From assembly GCF_000020785.1 (NCBI RefSeq), contig NC_011126.1, positions 682,001 to 746,000 of the forward strand: 64,000 bases of DNA. The letters are read 5' to 3'. Positions 1 through 9,742 of this stretch are shown piece after piece (within the stretch, counting starts at the first letter, position 1; every line of letters starts with the position of its first letter). Below the pieces are notes generated by a model. It made no database searches and was not told the DNA's origin. It worked only from the letters and a program-made list of their open reading frames with translations. The DNA comes from Hydrogenobaculum sp. Y04AAS1. Lineage in GTDB: Bacteria > Aquificota > Aquificia > Aquificales > Aquificaceae. A program made the translations under genes and the position numbers.

Positions 1-318
1 TACAACGTAGAGTATGGTGGGATGAAGTTTGGTATATTTCCTTTAGCAGAGTGGTATCTTAATGTATTGGCCCTTTGTGCTATAATGGCGGTGCTTTATT
101 TTGGAGGCTGGGCTGGGCCACACATATTTGGTCCTTTCTCTGGCTTTATTTGGTTTTTAGCAAAAACCTTTGGCTTGTTGTTTTTCGTATTATGGGTGCA
201 TTGGACATTACCTAGATATCAAGCAAAAGATGTGGTGGAATTTGCCTGGAAGTACCTTCTACCAATTTCTATAATAAACCTTATAGGAACTGCATTTTTT
301 ATTTACTTCAAAGGATGA
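1..318 (+). CDS. nuoH: NADH-quinone oxidoreductase subunit H (copy 1), 3' part only
   Basis: The reading frame is already open at base 1, so only the last 105 codons of NuoH are present and the start lies left of the window. NuoH is the membrane subunit that joins the quinone cavity of complex I to the proton-pumping arm. The visible part begins with the conserved VEYGGMKFG stretch and carries the last transmembrane segments and the LHWTLPRY-type motif near the end. It aligns clearly but imperfectly with the complete second copy at 8692-9738. nuoI follows after 10 bases in the same direction. Confidence 0.93.
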   Translation, partial: YNVEYGGMKFGIFPLAEWYLNVLALCAIMAVLYFGGWAGPHIFGPFSGFIWFLAKTFGLLFFVLWVHWTLPRYQAKDVVEFAWKYLLPISIINLIGTAFFIYFKG

Positions 319-328
319 GGTTAGTTTT

Positions 329-937
329 ATGATAAAGATTAAGAGACTAAGAAGGGATGACAGTTTAGGACCTTTAGAAAGTGTTTTGTTTTTAGATTTT
401 ATAAAAGGTTTAACTATAACTATGAAAAATCTTTTAAGAAAACCTATTACTACCCAATATCCAAAAGAGAAGATAACTCCGCCAAAAAGGTTTAGAGGTA
501 AGCATGGACATTTTGTTTACGATGGACAAGAACCACCTTCTTTAAAAGCTATAGAAGGATTTATGTCTTTTGAGAAGGGCAAATCAAGATGTGTAGCCTG
601 CTATATGTGTCAGACCGCATGCCCTATGCCTACTCTTTTTAGGATAGAGGCAGTGCAAATGCCAGATGGCACAAAGAAAGTGGTAAGATTTGATATGAAC
701 CTCTTAAACTGCCTATTTTGCGGATTATGCGTGGATGCTTGCCCGGTAGAATGCCTCACGATGTCAGATATCCATGAAATGGCTGTTTATAGAAGATCCC
801 AAGCTGTCATTCATATGGATGATATGGAAAAAATAGGGGCTACAAATGCAACCGTAGTTAGAAACTTGCCGGATAGAATATGGCGAGACGATAAAGAAAG
901 AGAAACTCTTTGGGGTAAGGTGAAATGGAACTTTTAG
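329..937 (+). CDS. nuoI: NADH-quinone oxidoreductase subunit I (copy 1), two [4Fe-4S] clusters
   Basis: A 202-aa ferredoxin-like subunit that passes electrons through two [4Fe-4S] clusters toward the quinone site. The two cluster motifs are plain: Cys88, 91, 94, 98 and Cys128, 131, 134, 138, each CxxCxxCxxxCP. The N-terminal region before residue 60 has a hydrophobic stretch consistent with membrane anchoring at the NuoH interface. The ATG at 329 follows a purine-rich ribosome site (GGATGAGG). The gene overlaps nuoJ by 13 bases, typical of translational coupling. The paralogue at 9743-10369 has its cysteines at the same residue numbers. Confidence 0.95.
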   Translation: MIKIKRLRRDDSLGPLESVLFLDFIKGLTITMKNLLRKPITTQYPKEKITPPKRFRGKHGHFVYDGQEPPSLKAIEGFMSFEKGKSRCVACYMCQTACPMPTLFRIEAVQMPDGTKKVVRFDMNLLNCLFCGLCVDACPVECLTMSDIHEMAVYRRSQAVIHMDDMEKIGATNATVVRNLPDRIWRDDKERETLWGKVKWNF

Positions 938-1422
938 TGTTCGTGGTTATTTCCATTATAGCTATTGTGAGTGCCTTGGGAGCTATTCTTGTTAAAAGCC
1001 CAATACACGTTATGGTATGGTTTCTTGGATTTATCTTATCTGTAGCGGCGTCTTTTTTTGCCCTCAAAGCAGACTTACTCGCTGGCTTGCAGCTTGTCAT
1101 ATACGCAGTAGCTATAGTGGTTTTTTATGTATTAGTCATAACTACTATACCTTGGGAAAAGGTTAAAATGTTTGAAGGCTTTTATAAAAAAGAGTTTGTA
1201 TTTGCATTACCAGCTTTTTTATTTACGATAGGAGCTTCAATTTACCTTGTTATAAGCTCAAGGTTTTCTAATTTAAGACAGCCTTTACCAAAAGACAATG
1301 TAAGCGCTCTTGGAACAGTACTTTTCACAAAGTATATAGCGCCTTTTGAATTGGCATCATTTATTTTGTTAATAGCTATGATAGGTGCTATAATATTTGG
1401 CAAGGAGAAAGCCAATGGATAA
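925..1422 (+). CDS. nuoJ: NADH-quinone oxidoreductase subunit J (copy 1)
   Basis: A 165-aa hydrophobic protein with about five transmembrane helices, the usual size for NuoJ, which lies between NuoH and the antiporter-like subunits. The family signature LQLVIYAVAIVVFYVLVI is visible around residues 55-72; this region includes the pi-bulge helix of the family. The start is inside the end of nuoI and the gene overlaps nuoK by 8 bases, so it belongs to the same operon. Copy 2 (10362-10883) shares the motif but is clearly diverged. Confidence 0.94.
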   Translation: MELLVFVVISIIAIVSALGAILVKSPIHVMVWFLGFILSVAASFFALKADLLAGLQLVIYAVAIVVFYVLVITTIPWEKVKMFEGFYKKEFVFALPAFLFTIGASIYLVISSRFSNLRQPLPKDNVSALGTVLFTKYIAPFELASFILLIAMIGAIIFGKEKANG

Positions 1423-1711
1423 ATACTATTTGCTTCTTGGTATAGTGCTTGTATTCATTGGTATTTTTGGTATCATAATAAGGAAAAACTTAATCACTAT
1501 GTTGGTAGCCACCGAAATTATGCTAAACGGCGTAAACATTTCTTTAGTATCGGTGTCTCATTTTTTAGGAAAAGTCGATGCTCAGGTCATGAGCATAATA
1601 GTTTTGACTGTAGCAGCCTCAGAGGTAGCTATAGGTCTTGGTTTGGTAGTATCTATTTTTAGGTTAAAAGGTTATGAAGCTTCTGAAGAAATAACGGAGT
1701 TGAGGGATTGA
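1415..1711 (+). CDS. nuoK: NADH-quinone oxidoreductase subunit K (copy 1)
   Basis: A 98-aa, three-helix membrane subunit. The two intramembrane glutamates that define NuoK are present at Glu34 (ATEIMLN) and Glu70 (AASEVAIG). A longer frame opens with TTG at 1397, but the ATG at 1415 is preferred because AAGGAG at 1402-1407 sits the right distance upstream and the product then has the usual family length. It overlaps nuoJ by 8 bases and shares one base with the nuoL start. Confidence 0.94.
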   Translation: MDKYYLLLGIVLVFIGIFGIIIRKNLITMLVATEIMLNGVNISLVSVSHFLGKVDAQVMSIIVLTVAASEVAIGLGLVVSIFRLKGYEASEEITELRD

Positions 1712-3403
1712 TGCAATCTCTAATACTTCTTTTCCCACTGTTATCTTTTATAACGATAGGACTATTTGGAAGACGTATAGGTGATTTTGCCTCAGGTGTA
1801 ATAAACGCTGGTGCTGGTGTACTGAGCTTTATAGTGGCTCTTATCACCATGCTTTCTATGAAAGGTCCTGAAGATATAGTATTTTACAAATTCTTACCGA
1901 TATCAAACACATCCGTAGACATAGGCATATATATAGATAAGCTATCTATTACCACTACAGTTACGGTTACTTTTGTAGCCAGTGTTATATTTGTATACGC
2001 AATAGGCTATATGAGGTATCTTTTTGGCAACTGGACGTTTAAATTCTTTGCATACTTTAGCTTATTCTTGTTCTCAATGCTTCTTATACTGTTGGGGGAT
2101 TCTCTTATACTTATGTTCTTTGGGTGGGAAGGCGTTGGTCTTGCGTCTTATCTTTTGATAGGGTACTTTCATGAAGAGAAGTTTGCTACAAAGGCAAGCT
2201 TAGAAGCCTTTGTAATGAATAGAATAGGAGACTGGTCTTTTATTTTAGGCATCATATACACCTTTTGGTTGTTTGGGACGTTGTCGTTGCCAAAACTTTT
2301 TGAGAATGCCAGTTATGTTCCTGGTATTACATTAGCAACGCTTCTTCTTTTTGGTGGTGCTGTAGGCAAATCAGGGCAAATACCTCTTCATACCTGGCTT
2401 CCTAACGCAATGGCCGGTCCAACTCCTGTATCAGCTCTTCTCCACGCTGCTACCATGGTGGCTGCAGGTGTTTATATGGTGGCGAGACTTTATCCAATAT
2501 TTTCTTTATCTCCGACAACGCTTAGCTACATAACAATAACAGGTGTTGTTACAATGCTTTTCGCGGCTTTGGTAGCTACAGTACACGATGATATAAAAAA
2601 GATAATAGCTTTTTCTACCATGAGCCAGTTGGCAATCATGTTTACAGCCCTTGGTATGAGATTTCCAACAGCAGCTATATTTCATCTTACAACACACGCT
2701 TTCTTTAAAGCTCTTTTATTCTTAGCAGCCGGTGCTGTGATAACAGGGCTTCATCATCATACTCAGAATATATTTGAGATGGGCGGTATCAAGAAATACA
2801 TGCCTATTACATTTGGAGCTTTTATGATAGGTGCTTTAGCACTTTCTGGTTTTCCTCCTTTTGCCGGTTATTTCTCAAAAGATGCCATAGTATCTTTAAT
2901 AATGGATAAAAATACACTTGTAGCTACTTTAATACTCATTACATCTTTGCTTACAGCTTATTACATAACCAGAGAAGCTTTTGTGGTGTTCTTAGGAGAA
3001 GGACACTACCATGAAGAACCTCACGAAGTGGAACCTATAATGAGCTTTCCAATGCTTATACTAAGCTTTTTATCGCTTATGGGTGGGTTTTTGCTTTGGA
3101 ACTATTTCTCCTATATGAATAGTCCTATAGAAGCACCTTTTTCTTTCTTAGCACATTCTATTTATGGTATCACAGTGGCTATAGTAGGCATATCTCTTTC
3201 TTATCTTTTGTATGTCAAAAAGTTTGTGGATCCAAATATCCTTTATGAACTATTTAAACCTATACATACTCTTATGAAGTCCCAGTTTTACACAGAATAT
3301 ATCTATCACAACATAATAGCAAAAGGTTACCTTGCTATATCAAGGCTTGTATATAAAGCAGTAGACCGTATAATAATAGACGGGTTTGTAAATGGGGTGG
3401 CAA
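1711..3403 (+). repeat. 1.69-kb near-identical direct repeat, copy A (5' part of nuoL1)
   Basis: This block matches 11211-12903 base for base at a constant offset of 9500, without gaps. By eye I count three differences in 1711-3326 (2253, 2442, 2454, all silent) and eight in the last 77 bases (3327, 3330, 3335, 3336, 3366, 3381, 3384, 3390). Similarity begins sharply at the nuoL ATG and ends at the codons for NGVA. The flanking nuoK and nuoM genes are diverged paralogues. This fits a recent gene-conversion tract, not a mobile element. Confidence 0.95.
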
Positions 3404-3612
3404 AAGTATTTATGATTTTAGTAAGGTTTGTTTGGGAATTTATAGATATAAGGTTTATAGATATAATATTACATAAGATTGTCATATGGACTTTTTCTTT
3501 TGGTAGGAAATTAAAGATAATTCAAAGCGGATATTTAAATCAATATATATTTGTCATTCTCTTAGGAATTGTGATAATATTAGGACTTATCATAAAAGGC
3601 ATGAGGTTGTAG
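1711..3612 (+). CDS. nuoL: NADH-quinone oxidoreductase subunit L (copy 1), antiporter-like
   Basis: A 633-aa antiporter-like subunit at the distal end of the complex I membrane arm. Family motifs are clear: the helix-5 Glu in FFGWEGVGL, LHTWLPNAMAGPTPVSALLHAATMV, and the Lys in GFPPFAGYFSKDA. The C-terminus after about residue 564 forms an amphipathic stretch and a final helix, matching the long lateral helix plus last TM of NuoL. The first 564 codons are almost the same DNA as nuoL copy 2 at 11211, with one amino-acid change (Ala542 here, Val there); the last 69 residues are unrelated to copy 2. A TTG one codon upstream is in frame, but ATG 1711 is chosen because the identity to copy 2 begins there. 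Confidence 0.95.
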   Translation: MQSLILLFPLLSFITIGLFGRRIGDFASGVINAGAGVLSFIVALITMLSMKGPEDIVFYKFLPISNTSVDIGIYIDKLSITTTVTVTFVASVIFVYAIGYMRYLFGNWTFKFFAYFSLFLFSMLLILLGDSLILMFFGWEGVGLASYLLIGYFHEEKFATKASLEAFVMNRIGDWSFILGIIYTFWLFGTLSLPKLFENASYVPGITLATLLLFGGAVGKSGQIPLHTWLPNAMAGPTPVSALLHAATMVAAGVYMVARLYPIFSLSPTTLSYITITGVVTMLFAALVATVHDDIKKIIAFSTMSQLAIMFTALGMRFPTAAIFHLTTHAFFKALLFLAAGAVITGLHHHTQNIFEMGGIKKYMPITFGAFMIGALALSGFPPFAGYFSKDAIVSLIMDKNTLVATLILITSLLTAYYITREAFVVFLGEGHYHEEPHEVEPIMSFPMLILSFLSLMGGFLLWNYFSYMNSPIEAPFSFLAHSIYGITVAIVGISLSYLLYVKKFVDPNILYELFKPIHTLMKSQFYTEYIYHNIIAKGYLAISRLVYKAVDRIIIDGFVNGVAKVFMILVRFVWEFIDIRFIDIILHKIVIWTFSFGRKLKIIQSGYLNQYIFVILLGIVIILGLIIKGMRL

Positions 3613-5118
3613 ATGGAATACATTACCAACGGTTCTGGACTTATAAGTATTTCGATGTTGGTGCCTATAGTAACGACTATCTTAATAATATTTTTTCCTG
3701 AAAAATTTACAAAACCAATAGCTTTTATTGGTTCTTTAGTTACATTTCTTATTTCTTTGTATACTCTTAAGTTTCTTGATTTCTCTCATTTGTCAAATAT
3801 ATATCTATATGAGAATTATCCTATAATAAAAGAGCTTGGCATTTCCTATGTAGTTGGTGTAGATGGTCTATCAGAGGTATTTTACATACTCTCTACATTT
3901 ATATCTTTTTTAGCAATAGCTTGGTCAGTAAAAGATATTCAAATTAAAAGCAGATTAAAAGAGTATTATTCTATGTTTTTGTTGACCACCACGTTCCTAA
4001 TAGGAGTTTTCACAGCTTGGGATTTGATATTATTTTATATATTTTATGAGCTTACACTAGTACCCATGATATTTGTAATAGGGGTTTGGGGCTATAAATT
4101 AAGACTTTATTCTGCTTACAAATTTTTCATATATATTTTTATTTCTAGTTTGTTTTTGTTGTTTGGTATAATGATTTTATCCGCCGATAGCTTTAAGCAA
4201 ACTGGTCATTTCAACGCATTTTATCCAACACTCGTACATTTGCATCTTCCACTCAATGAACAAATCTTTTTATTTTTACTGTTTTTCATAGCTTTTGCAG
4301 TTAAAACACCTCTGGTACCATTTCACACATGGCTTCCAGATGCACACGGCGAGGCTCCTACAGCTGGATCTGTAGTGCTGGCAGCTATACTCTTAAAGAT
4401 GGGTTCTTACGCCTTTTTGAGATTTAATATAGGTCTTTTCCCAGAAGCTGCCAAACACCTTTGGCTTGTGATGGTGTTTATAGGTATTCTAACAATAATC
4501 TACGCCTCTTGGATGACTATAGCCCAAAACAACATAAAGCGCTTTGTGGCTTATTCTTCTGTTAGTCATATGGGTTTTATAGTTGCAGCTATGTTTATGT
4601 TAAACTTTCAAGGTTTTAGAGCTTCTGTGTTGGAGATGGCGGCTCATGGATTTTCTAGCGCATCTTTATTTATGATAGCTGGATTTATATACAATAGACT
4701 GCACTCTTTTAATACAAAAACGATAGCTGGTTCTGTTAGATATATGCCTATCTTTTCAATACTTGTAGCCCTTACTGGTTTTTCTGCAATGGGATTGCCC
4801 GGTGGTTCTTCCTTTTGGGGTAAATTTTTAACCATAGTGTCTGCAAAAGAGCATAGCTTAGATTTAGCTTTGATAGTTATAGTTAGCGCATTCTTTAGCG
4901 CTATATACATGCTTTATTTTCTTAGAAACTTATTCTTGGAAGGCAAAACCGAAGGTTCTTTTCTCATATTTACAGATATAAGAGGTATAAAATTAACAGT
5001 TATGCTCAGCCTTGTGGTGTTAATGTTTACCATAGGCCTTTTCCCATTCTTATTTTTTAACATCTTTGATGCTTCTATATCAAACATGCTTCATATTGTT
5101 GGAATGATTAAGAGGTAG
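3613..5118 (+). CDS. nuoM: NADH-quinone oxidoreductase subunit M (copy 1), antiporter-like, atypical helix-12 residue
   Basis: A 501-aa antiporter-like subunit of the proton-pumping arm. The helix-5 glutamate is Glu146 (FYELTLVPM) and the helix-7/8 core reads FHTWLPDAHGEAPTAGSVVL. In the late helix, where NuoM normally has GLPG..GF..EF, this copy reads GLPGGSSFWGKF, with Lys404 in place of Glu. Copy 2 (13042-14520) keeps the Glu (Glu395). A Lys here is typical of NuoL and NuoN. The start ATG directly follows the nuoL stop. The NuoM identity is firm; the consequence of the Lys is an inference. Confidence 0.94.
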   Translation: MEYITNGSGLISISMLVPIVTTILIIFFPEKFTKPIAFIGSLVTFLISLYTLKFLDFSHLSNIYLYENYPIIKELGISYVVGVDGLSEVFYILSTFISFLAIAWSVKDIQIKSRLKEYYSMFLLTTTFLIGVFTAWDLILFYIFYELTLVPMIFVIGVWGYKLRLYSAYKFFIYIFISSLFLLFGIMILSADSFKQTGHFNAFYPTLVHLHLPLNEQIFLFLLFFIAFAVKTPLVPFHTWLPDAHGEAPTAGSVVLAAILLKMGSYAFLRFNIGLFPEAAKHLWLVMVFIGILTIIYASWMTIAQNNIKRFVAYSSVSHMGFIVAAMFMLNFQGFRASVLEMAAHGFSSASLFMIAGFIYNRLHSFNTKTIAGSVRYMPIFSILVALTGFSAMGLPGGSSFWGKFLTIVSAKEHSLDLALIVIVSAFFSAIYMLYFLRNLFLEGKTEGSFLIFTDIRGIKLTVMLSLVVLMFTIGLFPFLFFNIFDASISNMLHIVGMIKR

Positions 5119-5121
5119 TCT

Positions 5122-6603
5122 ATGGATATAAGGCTTCTATTGGGCTCTACAAACTTATATGAGTTTAAATACTTACTTCCAGAAATAACGGTGTTCATTG
5201 GTGCATTCGTATTATTTTTATTAGATATCGTTATGAAAAACTCAGAAACAAAGAAGAGGATTTTCTTATGGATATCCATTTTGTTTTTGGCTTTATCTAT
5301 GCTTAGTTTTTCATTTAAAAATGCATTTTTCAAAGACGTATTCTCTGGTACTTATACTATAGATACTCTTGGTATGTTTTCTAAAATTTTTGAGATAGTT
5401 CTCACGCTGATGGTATTACCATTTTTACACACTTACATGAACAAAAAAAATACATTTTATTACGAAGTTTATTACATAACTTTTCTTAGTTTGCTAGGCA
5501 TGATGACACTTTCTTCTTCTTACAATCTTATTGTAATATACGTATCACTTGAGATGGTATCCATCAGTTTTTATATAATGACAGCTCTTTTTAGGGGGTC
5601 TTTTATATCAAAAGAAGGTGCTTATAAGTATCTTATAATAGGTGGTATAAGCATAATAATAGCTCTTTATGGTGCAGCCTTCATGTACGGGGCTTCTAAA
5701 TCCTTAGATATAAGAGCCATTATGTTTTCTTACAACGACACCAATTCAGTTTATCTTATAGTAGGTATGATCTTGTTTTTGTTGGCTTTTGCTATAAAAA
5801 TCGGTATAATACCGTTTCACTTTTGGCTTCCGGACGCTTACACCGCAGCCCCTACTCCTATAACAGGTTTCATGGCCTCCGCTGGTAAGCTGGCATTTTT
5901 TATACCTTTATTAAGATTAGTGCCTTATGTAAATCAATATTTATATTCTTCTTGGATGATATCTGTAAGTATATTGGCTGCTATAACCATGATAGTTGGT
6001 AATGCTTTGGCCTTAGTACAAAGCGATTTAAAGAGACTTTTAGCTTACTCTTCAATAGCCCATAGCGGGTACATACTATCTGTACTGTCTTCTAACTCTA
6101 GCATGGGCTTAAAGGCGGCAATATATTTTGTATTTGTCTACAGTATAATGGGACTCGGTGCTTTCTTGGTTTTAAGTGTGTTAGAGCAATCTGATGAATG
6201 GAACAATCAACTTTCTGAAATAGGTGGATTGTATAGAAACACTGGTTTTTTGAGTATAAGTTTTGCAGTATTTATATTTGCATTGCTAGGAATTCCGCCA
6301 ACCATAGGCTTCGTAGGTAAAGCTTTAGTGTTTTTGGGGCTTGCTATTAAAAATATATATTGGCTTGGATTTGTTTTAATATTAGCTACAGCTATATCTA
6401 CTGGTTATTATGTAAGGATTGTGGTGCTCATGTTTATGAAAGATGTAGAGATTCACTTTAAGCCACATTATGATATATTAGAAAATGTATCCATAGGCCT
6501 TTTGGTTTTTCTTACTTTTGCGCTTGGAATGTTACCATTTGTGCTTTGGAACGGTATTAGCAATATTTCAGAATTTTTATTTAAAATAGCAAACTTGAGG
6601 TGA
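5122..6603 (+). CDS. nuoN: NADH-quinone oxidoreductase subunit N (copy 1), antiporter-like
   Basis: A 493-aa polytopic antiporter-like subunit. It shows the NuoN signatures: an intramembrane Glu in [33 protein letters not shown], and [15 protein letters not shown] with the conserved late-helix Lys. The ATG at 5122 lies 3 bases after the nuoM stop. It ends the first H-to-N series, and its stop (6601-6603) lies just upstream of the nuoA start of the second series, so the two sets appear to be transcribed together. Confidence 0.94.
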
Positions 6604-6608
6604 TTTGT

Positions 6609-6980
6609 ATGGCTTATATAGGTCTTTTATCACTTTTGGCGGTTATGCTTGGGTTGAGCGTTATACTTATATCTTTGAATTGGCTTTTAGGACCTAAGAA
6701 AAAAGAGCCTTACAAAACCTATCCATACGAATGCGGTGTTCCTCTTTACGACGATACCGCTCAAACCACATTTCACCAAGGATATTATATATTAGGTCTT
6801 CTTTTGTTACTATTTGATATAGAAGTAGCTTATTTATTTCCTTGGGCTGTTGTTTATAATTACCTTGGTATATTTGGTTTTATAGAAGTGTTTTTGTTTC
6901 TTTTGATTTTAACCTTTGGTTTGGTGTACGCTTGGAAAAAAGAGGCTCTTGATTGGCAGTTTGATTTGGAGAGTTTGTGA
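6609..6980 (+). CDS. nuoA: NADH-quinone oxidoreductase subunit A (second set)
   Basis: A 123-aa, three-helix membrane subunit. The conserved loop between helices 1 and 2 carries the YECGVPLYDD motif with the redox-exposed Cys of this family, close to the quinone site. The frame is open from a GTG at 6600, but ATG 6609 is preferred because GAGGTG at 6597-6602, overlapping the nuoN stop, is a well-placed ribosome site and the product then starts like other NuoA proteins. The stop overlaps the nuoCD start by one base. Confidence 0.93.
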   Translation: MAYIGLLSLLAVMLGLSVILISLNWLLGPKKKEPYKTYPYECGVPLYDDTAQTTFHQGYYILGLLLLLFDIEVAYLFPWAVVYNYLGIFGFIEVFLFLLILTFGLVYAWKKEALDWQFDLESL

Positions 6981-8695
6981 TGCAAGCAAGTGAAAAGACT
7001 CTAAACGAAATAAAAGCTAAGCTGCCTTATGTAGAAGTTAAAAAAGATAAATTATTATCTATAGTTTATGTACAAAAAGAATTACTTATCAATACTTTAA
7101 AAGCTATAAAAGAAGACTTTGGCTTTAAACTTTTCTTAGACCATTCTGTAGTAGATACTTTGGAAGCTCAAAACCGTTTTGAGGCTTTTTATATACTATA
7201 CAATGTTGATACAAAAGAACGTATAGCGGTAAAGACTAGAACTGAGCATTCGTTACCAAGTGCAGAAAAGTTATGGTTTGCAGCTAAATGGGCCGAAAGA
7301 GAATGTTACGATATGTTTGGCATAAACTATGAGGGTCACGAACATCTAGTAAGGGCTTTCATGTGGGACACCTATAACTATCATCCGTTAAGAAAAGATT
7401 TTCCATTACAAGGTTATGAAACAGTAGAGCTACCATCTTTAAACGAAACTGTTTTTGGAGACAATCTTTCTAATACTATGAACTATAGACGCACACACAC
7501 ATATGTACCTACGCTAAAAGACTTGGAATACACAGAAAAAAATAGGATAAAAAAGAAAGCTCAGGTGGTACTAAACTGGGGTCCTCTTCATCCGGGTACT
7601 CACGGTACTATGTGGTTTTTGTTTGACCTTGAAGGAGAACGTATAGTACAAACAGATGTTATACTAGGTCAGCTTCATAGAGGCGTAGAGAAGTTGGCAG
7701 AACACGAACCTTATCAACAATTTTTGGTATATACAGATAGAATGGACTATATATCTGCTCTTTGTAGTAATCAAGCTTGGACAGTGGCGGTAGAAAGGCT
7801 TCTTGGCATAGAAGATATTGTACCAATAAAAGCCAAATACATAAGAACTATGATGTCTGAGTTACAACGTATAAATTCTCACCTTCTTTGGCTTGGAACC
7901 TACGCTCTTGATTTGGGTGCTTTAACTATATTTTTATACGCTTTTAAAGAAAGAGAAAAAATAATGGATATAATAGAAGGCATAACAGGAGCAAGGCTCA
8001 CCATATCTTATACAAGGATAGGTGGCGTGAGAATGGACTTACCAGAAGGAGCTTTGGAGGTTATTGAATCGTTTATTAAATTTTTCCCAAAAGAACTAAA
8101 AGACTGGGAGAAAATACTTAGCAGAAACAGAATATGGGTTAAAAGAAACAAAAATGTAGGGGTTTTAACTAAAGAAGACATATATTTTTATGGGCTTACG
8201 GGCGCTGTAGCAAGAGGTTCTGGTGTATTTTACGATATAAGAAAGTTAGAGCCTTATGATGCTTATGGTATGGTAGAATTTGATGTACCTTTGGGAGAAA
8301 ACGGCGATTGCTACGATAGATATCTTGTCCGTATAGAAGAAATGAAGCAAAGCATAAGAATAATAGAACAATGTGTTCAAAAGCTAAAAACCATGTCACC
8401 AAACGAGCCTTTTATGGCAGAATCTCAAGATCCTAAAAAACTAAGACTTACTTTGGATGGCATAGGCTTGAAAGTGCCAGTTGGGGAGATTTATTCTTCA
8501 GGAGAAAACCCAAGAGGTGAACTTGGATTTTATATAAACTCAAAAGGTGGTTTAAAACCTTACCGAGTAAAGATAAGGCCAGGCTCTTTTTATAATCTTT
8601 GCGTATATCCTCATCTTATGGAAAATAGGTATGTGGCAGATGCCGTTACCATATTGGCAAGTCTTGACCCTGTGGTTGGAGAGGTAGATAGATGA
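6980..8695 (+). CDS. nuoCD: NADH-quinone oxidoreductase fused subunits C and D
   Basis: A 571-aa fusion of the two peripheral-arm subunits. The NuoC part (about residues 1-165) ends with the family motif HPLRKDFPLQGYE. The NuoD part starts near residue 190 and shows NWGPLHPGTHG (around 200-208), which lines the quinone pocket, then RMDY, and the terminal EVDR. A natural C-D fusion is known in other bacteria. The ATG at 6980 overlaps the nuoA stop; a GTG one codon earlier is less likely. No nuoB lies between nuoA and nuoCD, although nuoB encodes the N2-cluster subunit that sits against this protein. Confidence 0.95.
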   Translation: MQASEKTLNEIKAKLPYVEVKKDKLLSIVYVQKELLINTLKAIKEDFGFKLFLDHSVVDTLEAQNRFEAFYILYNVDTKERIAVKTRTEHSLPSAEKLWFAAKWAERECYDMFGINYEGHEHLVRAFMWDTYNYHPLRKDFPLQGYETVELPSLNETVFGDNLSNTMNYRRTHTYVPTLKDLEYTEKNRIKKKAQVVLNWGPLHPGTHGTMWFLFDLEGERIVQTDVILGQLHRGVEKLAEHEPYQQFLVYTDRMDYISALCSNQAWTVAVERLLGIEDIVPIKAKYIRTMMSELQRINSHLLWLGTYALDLGALTIFLYAFKEREKIMDIIEGITGARLTISYTRIGGVRMDLPEGALEVIESFIKFFPKELKDWEKILSRNRIWVKRNKNVGVLTKEDIYFYGLTGAVARGSGVFYDIRKLEPYDAYGMVEFDVPLGENGDCYDRYLVRIEEMKQSIRIIEQCVQKLKTMSPNEPFMAESQDPKKLRLTLDGIGLKVPVGEIYSSGENPRGELGFYINSKGGLKPYRVKIRPGSFYNLCVYPHLMENRYVADAVTILASLDPVVGEVDR

Positions 8696-9738
8696 GCATA
8701 GTAGCTTTAGGTATCATAATAGCTATAAAAGTAGTGGTTATACTAGCGATAATACTTGGTATAGGTGCTTATCTTACACTAGTAGAAAGAAAAGTGGCAG
8801 CTCACATTCAAAGACGCCCAGGCCCAATGGTAGTAGGTTGGCATGGACTTTTACAGCCTCTGGCAGATGGTATTAAGCTTTTAACCAAAGAAGATATATT
8901 ACCCTCTTCTGCAAATCAAGTACTTTATAACCTTGCTATCATTATGGCTTTGGTACCAGCCTCTTTAGTGTTTGCGGTGGTGCCTTTTGGACCAGAAATT
9001 CACGTCTTTGGTTACGATATAAAACCTATACTTACAGATGTAAATATAGGCATAATAATGGCGTTTGCTTTTGGGTCTTTGGCGGTATATGGAGTAGCCC
9101 TTTCTGGGTGGGCTTCAAATAGCAAATACGCTTTAATAGGTGCCCTTAGAAAAGCTGGCATTATCATATCCTATGAAGTGGTAATCACATTTGCAGCATT
9201 AGGACCTATTATGTTGGCAAAGTCTCTTTCTACCTACGATATAGTAATGGCTCAAATCCATCAGAAGGTTTGGTACATTTTCTTACAACCTATATCTTTT
9301 GTAGTATTTGTTTTTGCGCTTTTAGCAGAAACCGGAAGAGTACCTTTTGATATTCAAGAAGCAGAGGCTGAGCTTGTAACTGGCTTTACCGTAGAGTACG
9401 GTGGTATGAAATTTGGGTTATTTCCTCTGGTGGAATGGTATGTAGAAGTGCTTTCTCTATCCTCTATACTAACAGTGCTTTACCTTGGTGGTTGGAGCCC
9501 TGTAAATATACCTTTTATAGGGTTTATAGATCCTCTTTTCTTTTTGGGATCATGGTCTGGTTTTATTTGGTTTATAATAAAAGTTACAATTTTGTTTTTG
9601 CTTGTACTTTGGCTTCATTGGACATTGCCAAGGTATAGAATAGATCAAATAACGACGATAGCGTGGAAGGTAATGCTTCCTTTGGCGCTTTTTAATATAC
9701 TTATAACTGCCTTCATAGCACTTTTGTTGAGAGGTTAG
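8692..9738 (+). CDS. nuoH: NADH-quinone oxidoreductase subunit H (copy 2), complete
   Basis: A 348-aa membrane subunit with about eight helices, the usual NuoH length. Motifs include ERKVAAHIQRRPGP in the first loop, LAETGRVPFDIQEAEAELVTG (the acidic quinone-cavity loop) and VEYGGMKFG. The start overlaps the nuoCD stop in an ATGA arrangement. The truncated copy at the left end of the window is the paralogue; the C-terminal third is conserved between them, with many differences and a length difference in the last loop. Confidence 0.95.
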   Translation: MSIVALGIIIAIKVVVILAIILGIGAYLTLVERKVAAHIQRRPGPMVVGWHGLLQPLADGIKLLTKEDILPSSANQVLYNLAIIMALVPASLVFAVVPFGPEIHVFGYDIKPILTDVNIGIIMAFAFGSLAVYGVALSGWASNSKYALIGALRKAGIIISYEVVITFAALGPIMLAKSLSTYDIVMAQIHQKVWYIFLQPISFVVFVFALLAETGRVPFDIQEAEAELVTGFTVEYGGMKFGLFPLVEWYVEVLSLSSILTVLYLGGWSPVNIPFIGFIDPLFFLGSWSGFIWFIIKVTILFLLVLWLHWTLPRYRIDQITTIAWKVMLPLALFNILITAFIALLLRG

Positions 9739-9742
9739 GATT

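Noticed and set aside
1397-1414. Longer N-terminus for nuoK1 (TTG start)
   Set aside because: It would precede the ribosome site AAGGAG and exceed the family length; the ATG at 1415 fits better.
2506-2697. Minus-strand ORF repeated identically at 12006-12197
   Set aside because: It is a shadow frame inside the duplicated nuoL body; it appears twice only because nuoL does. It has odd Cys-rich composition and no ribosome site.
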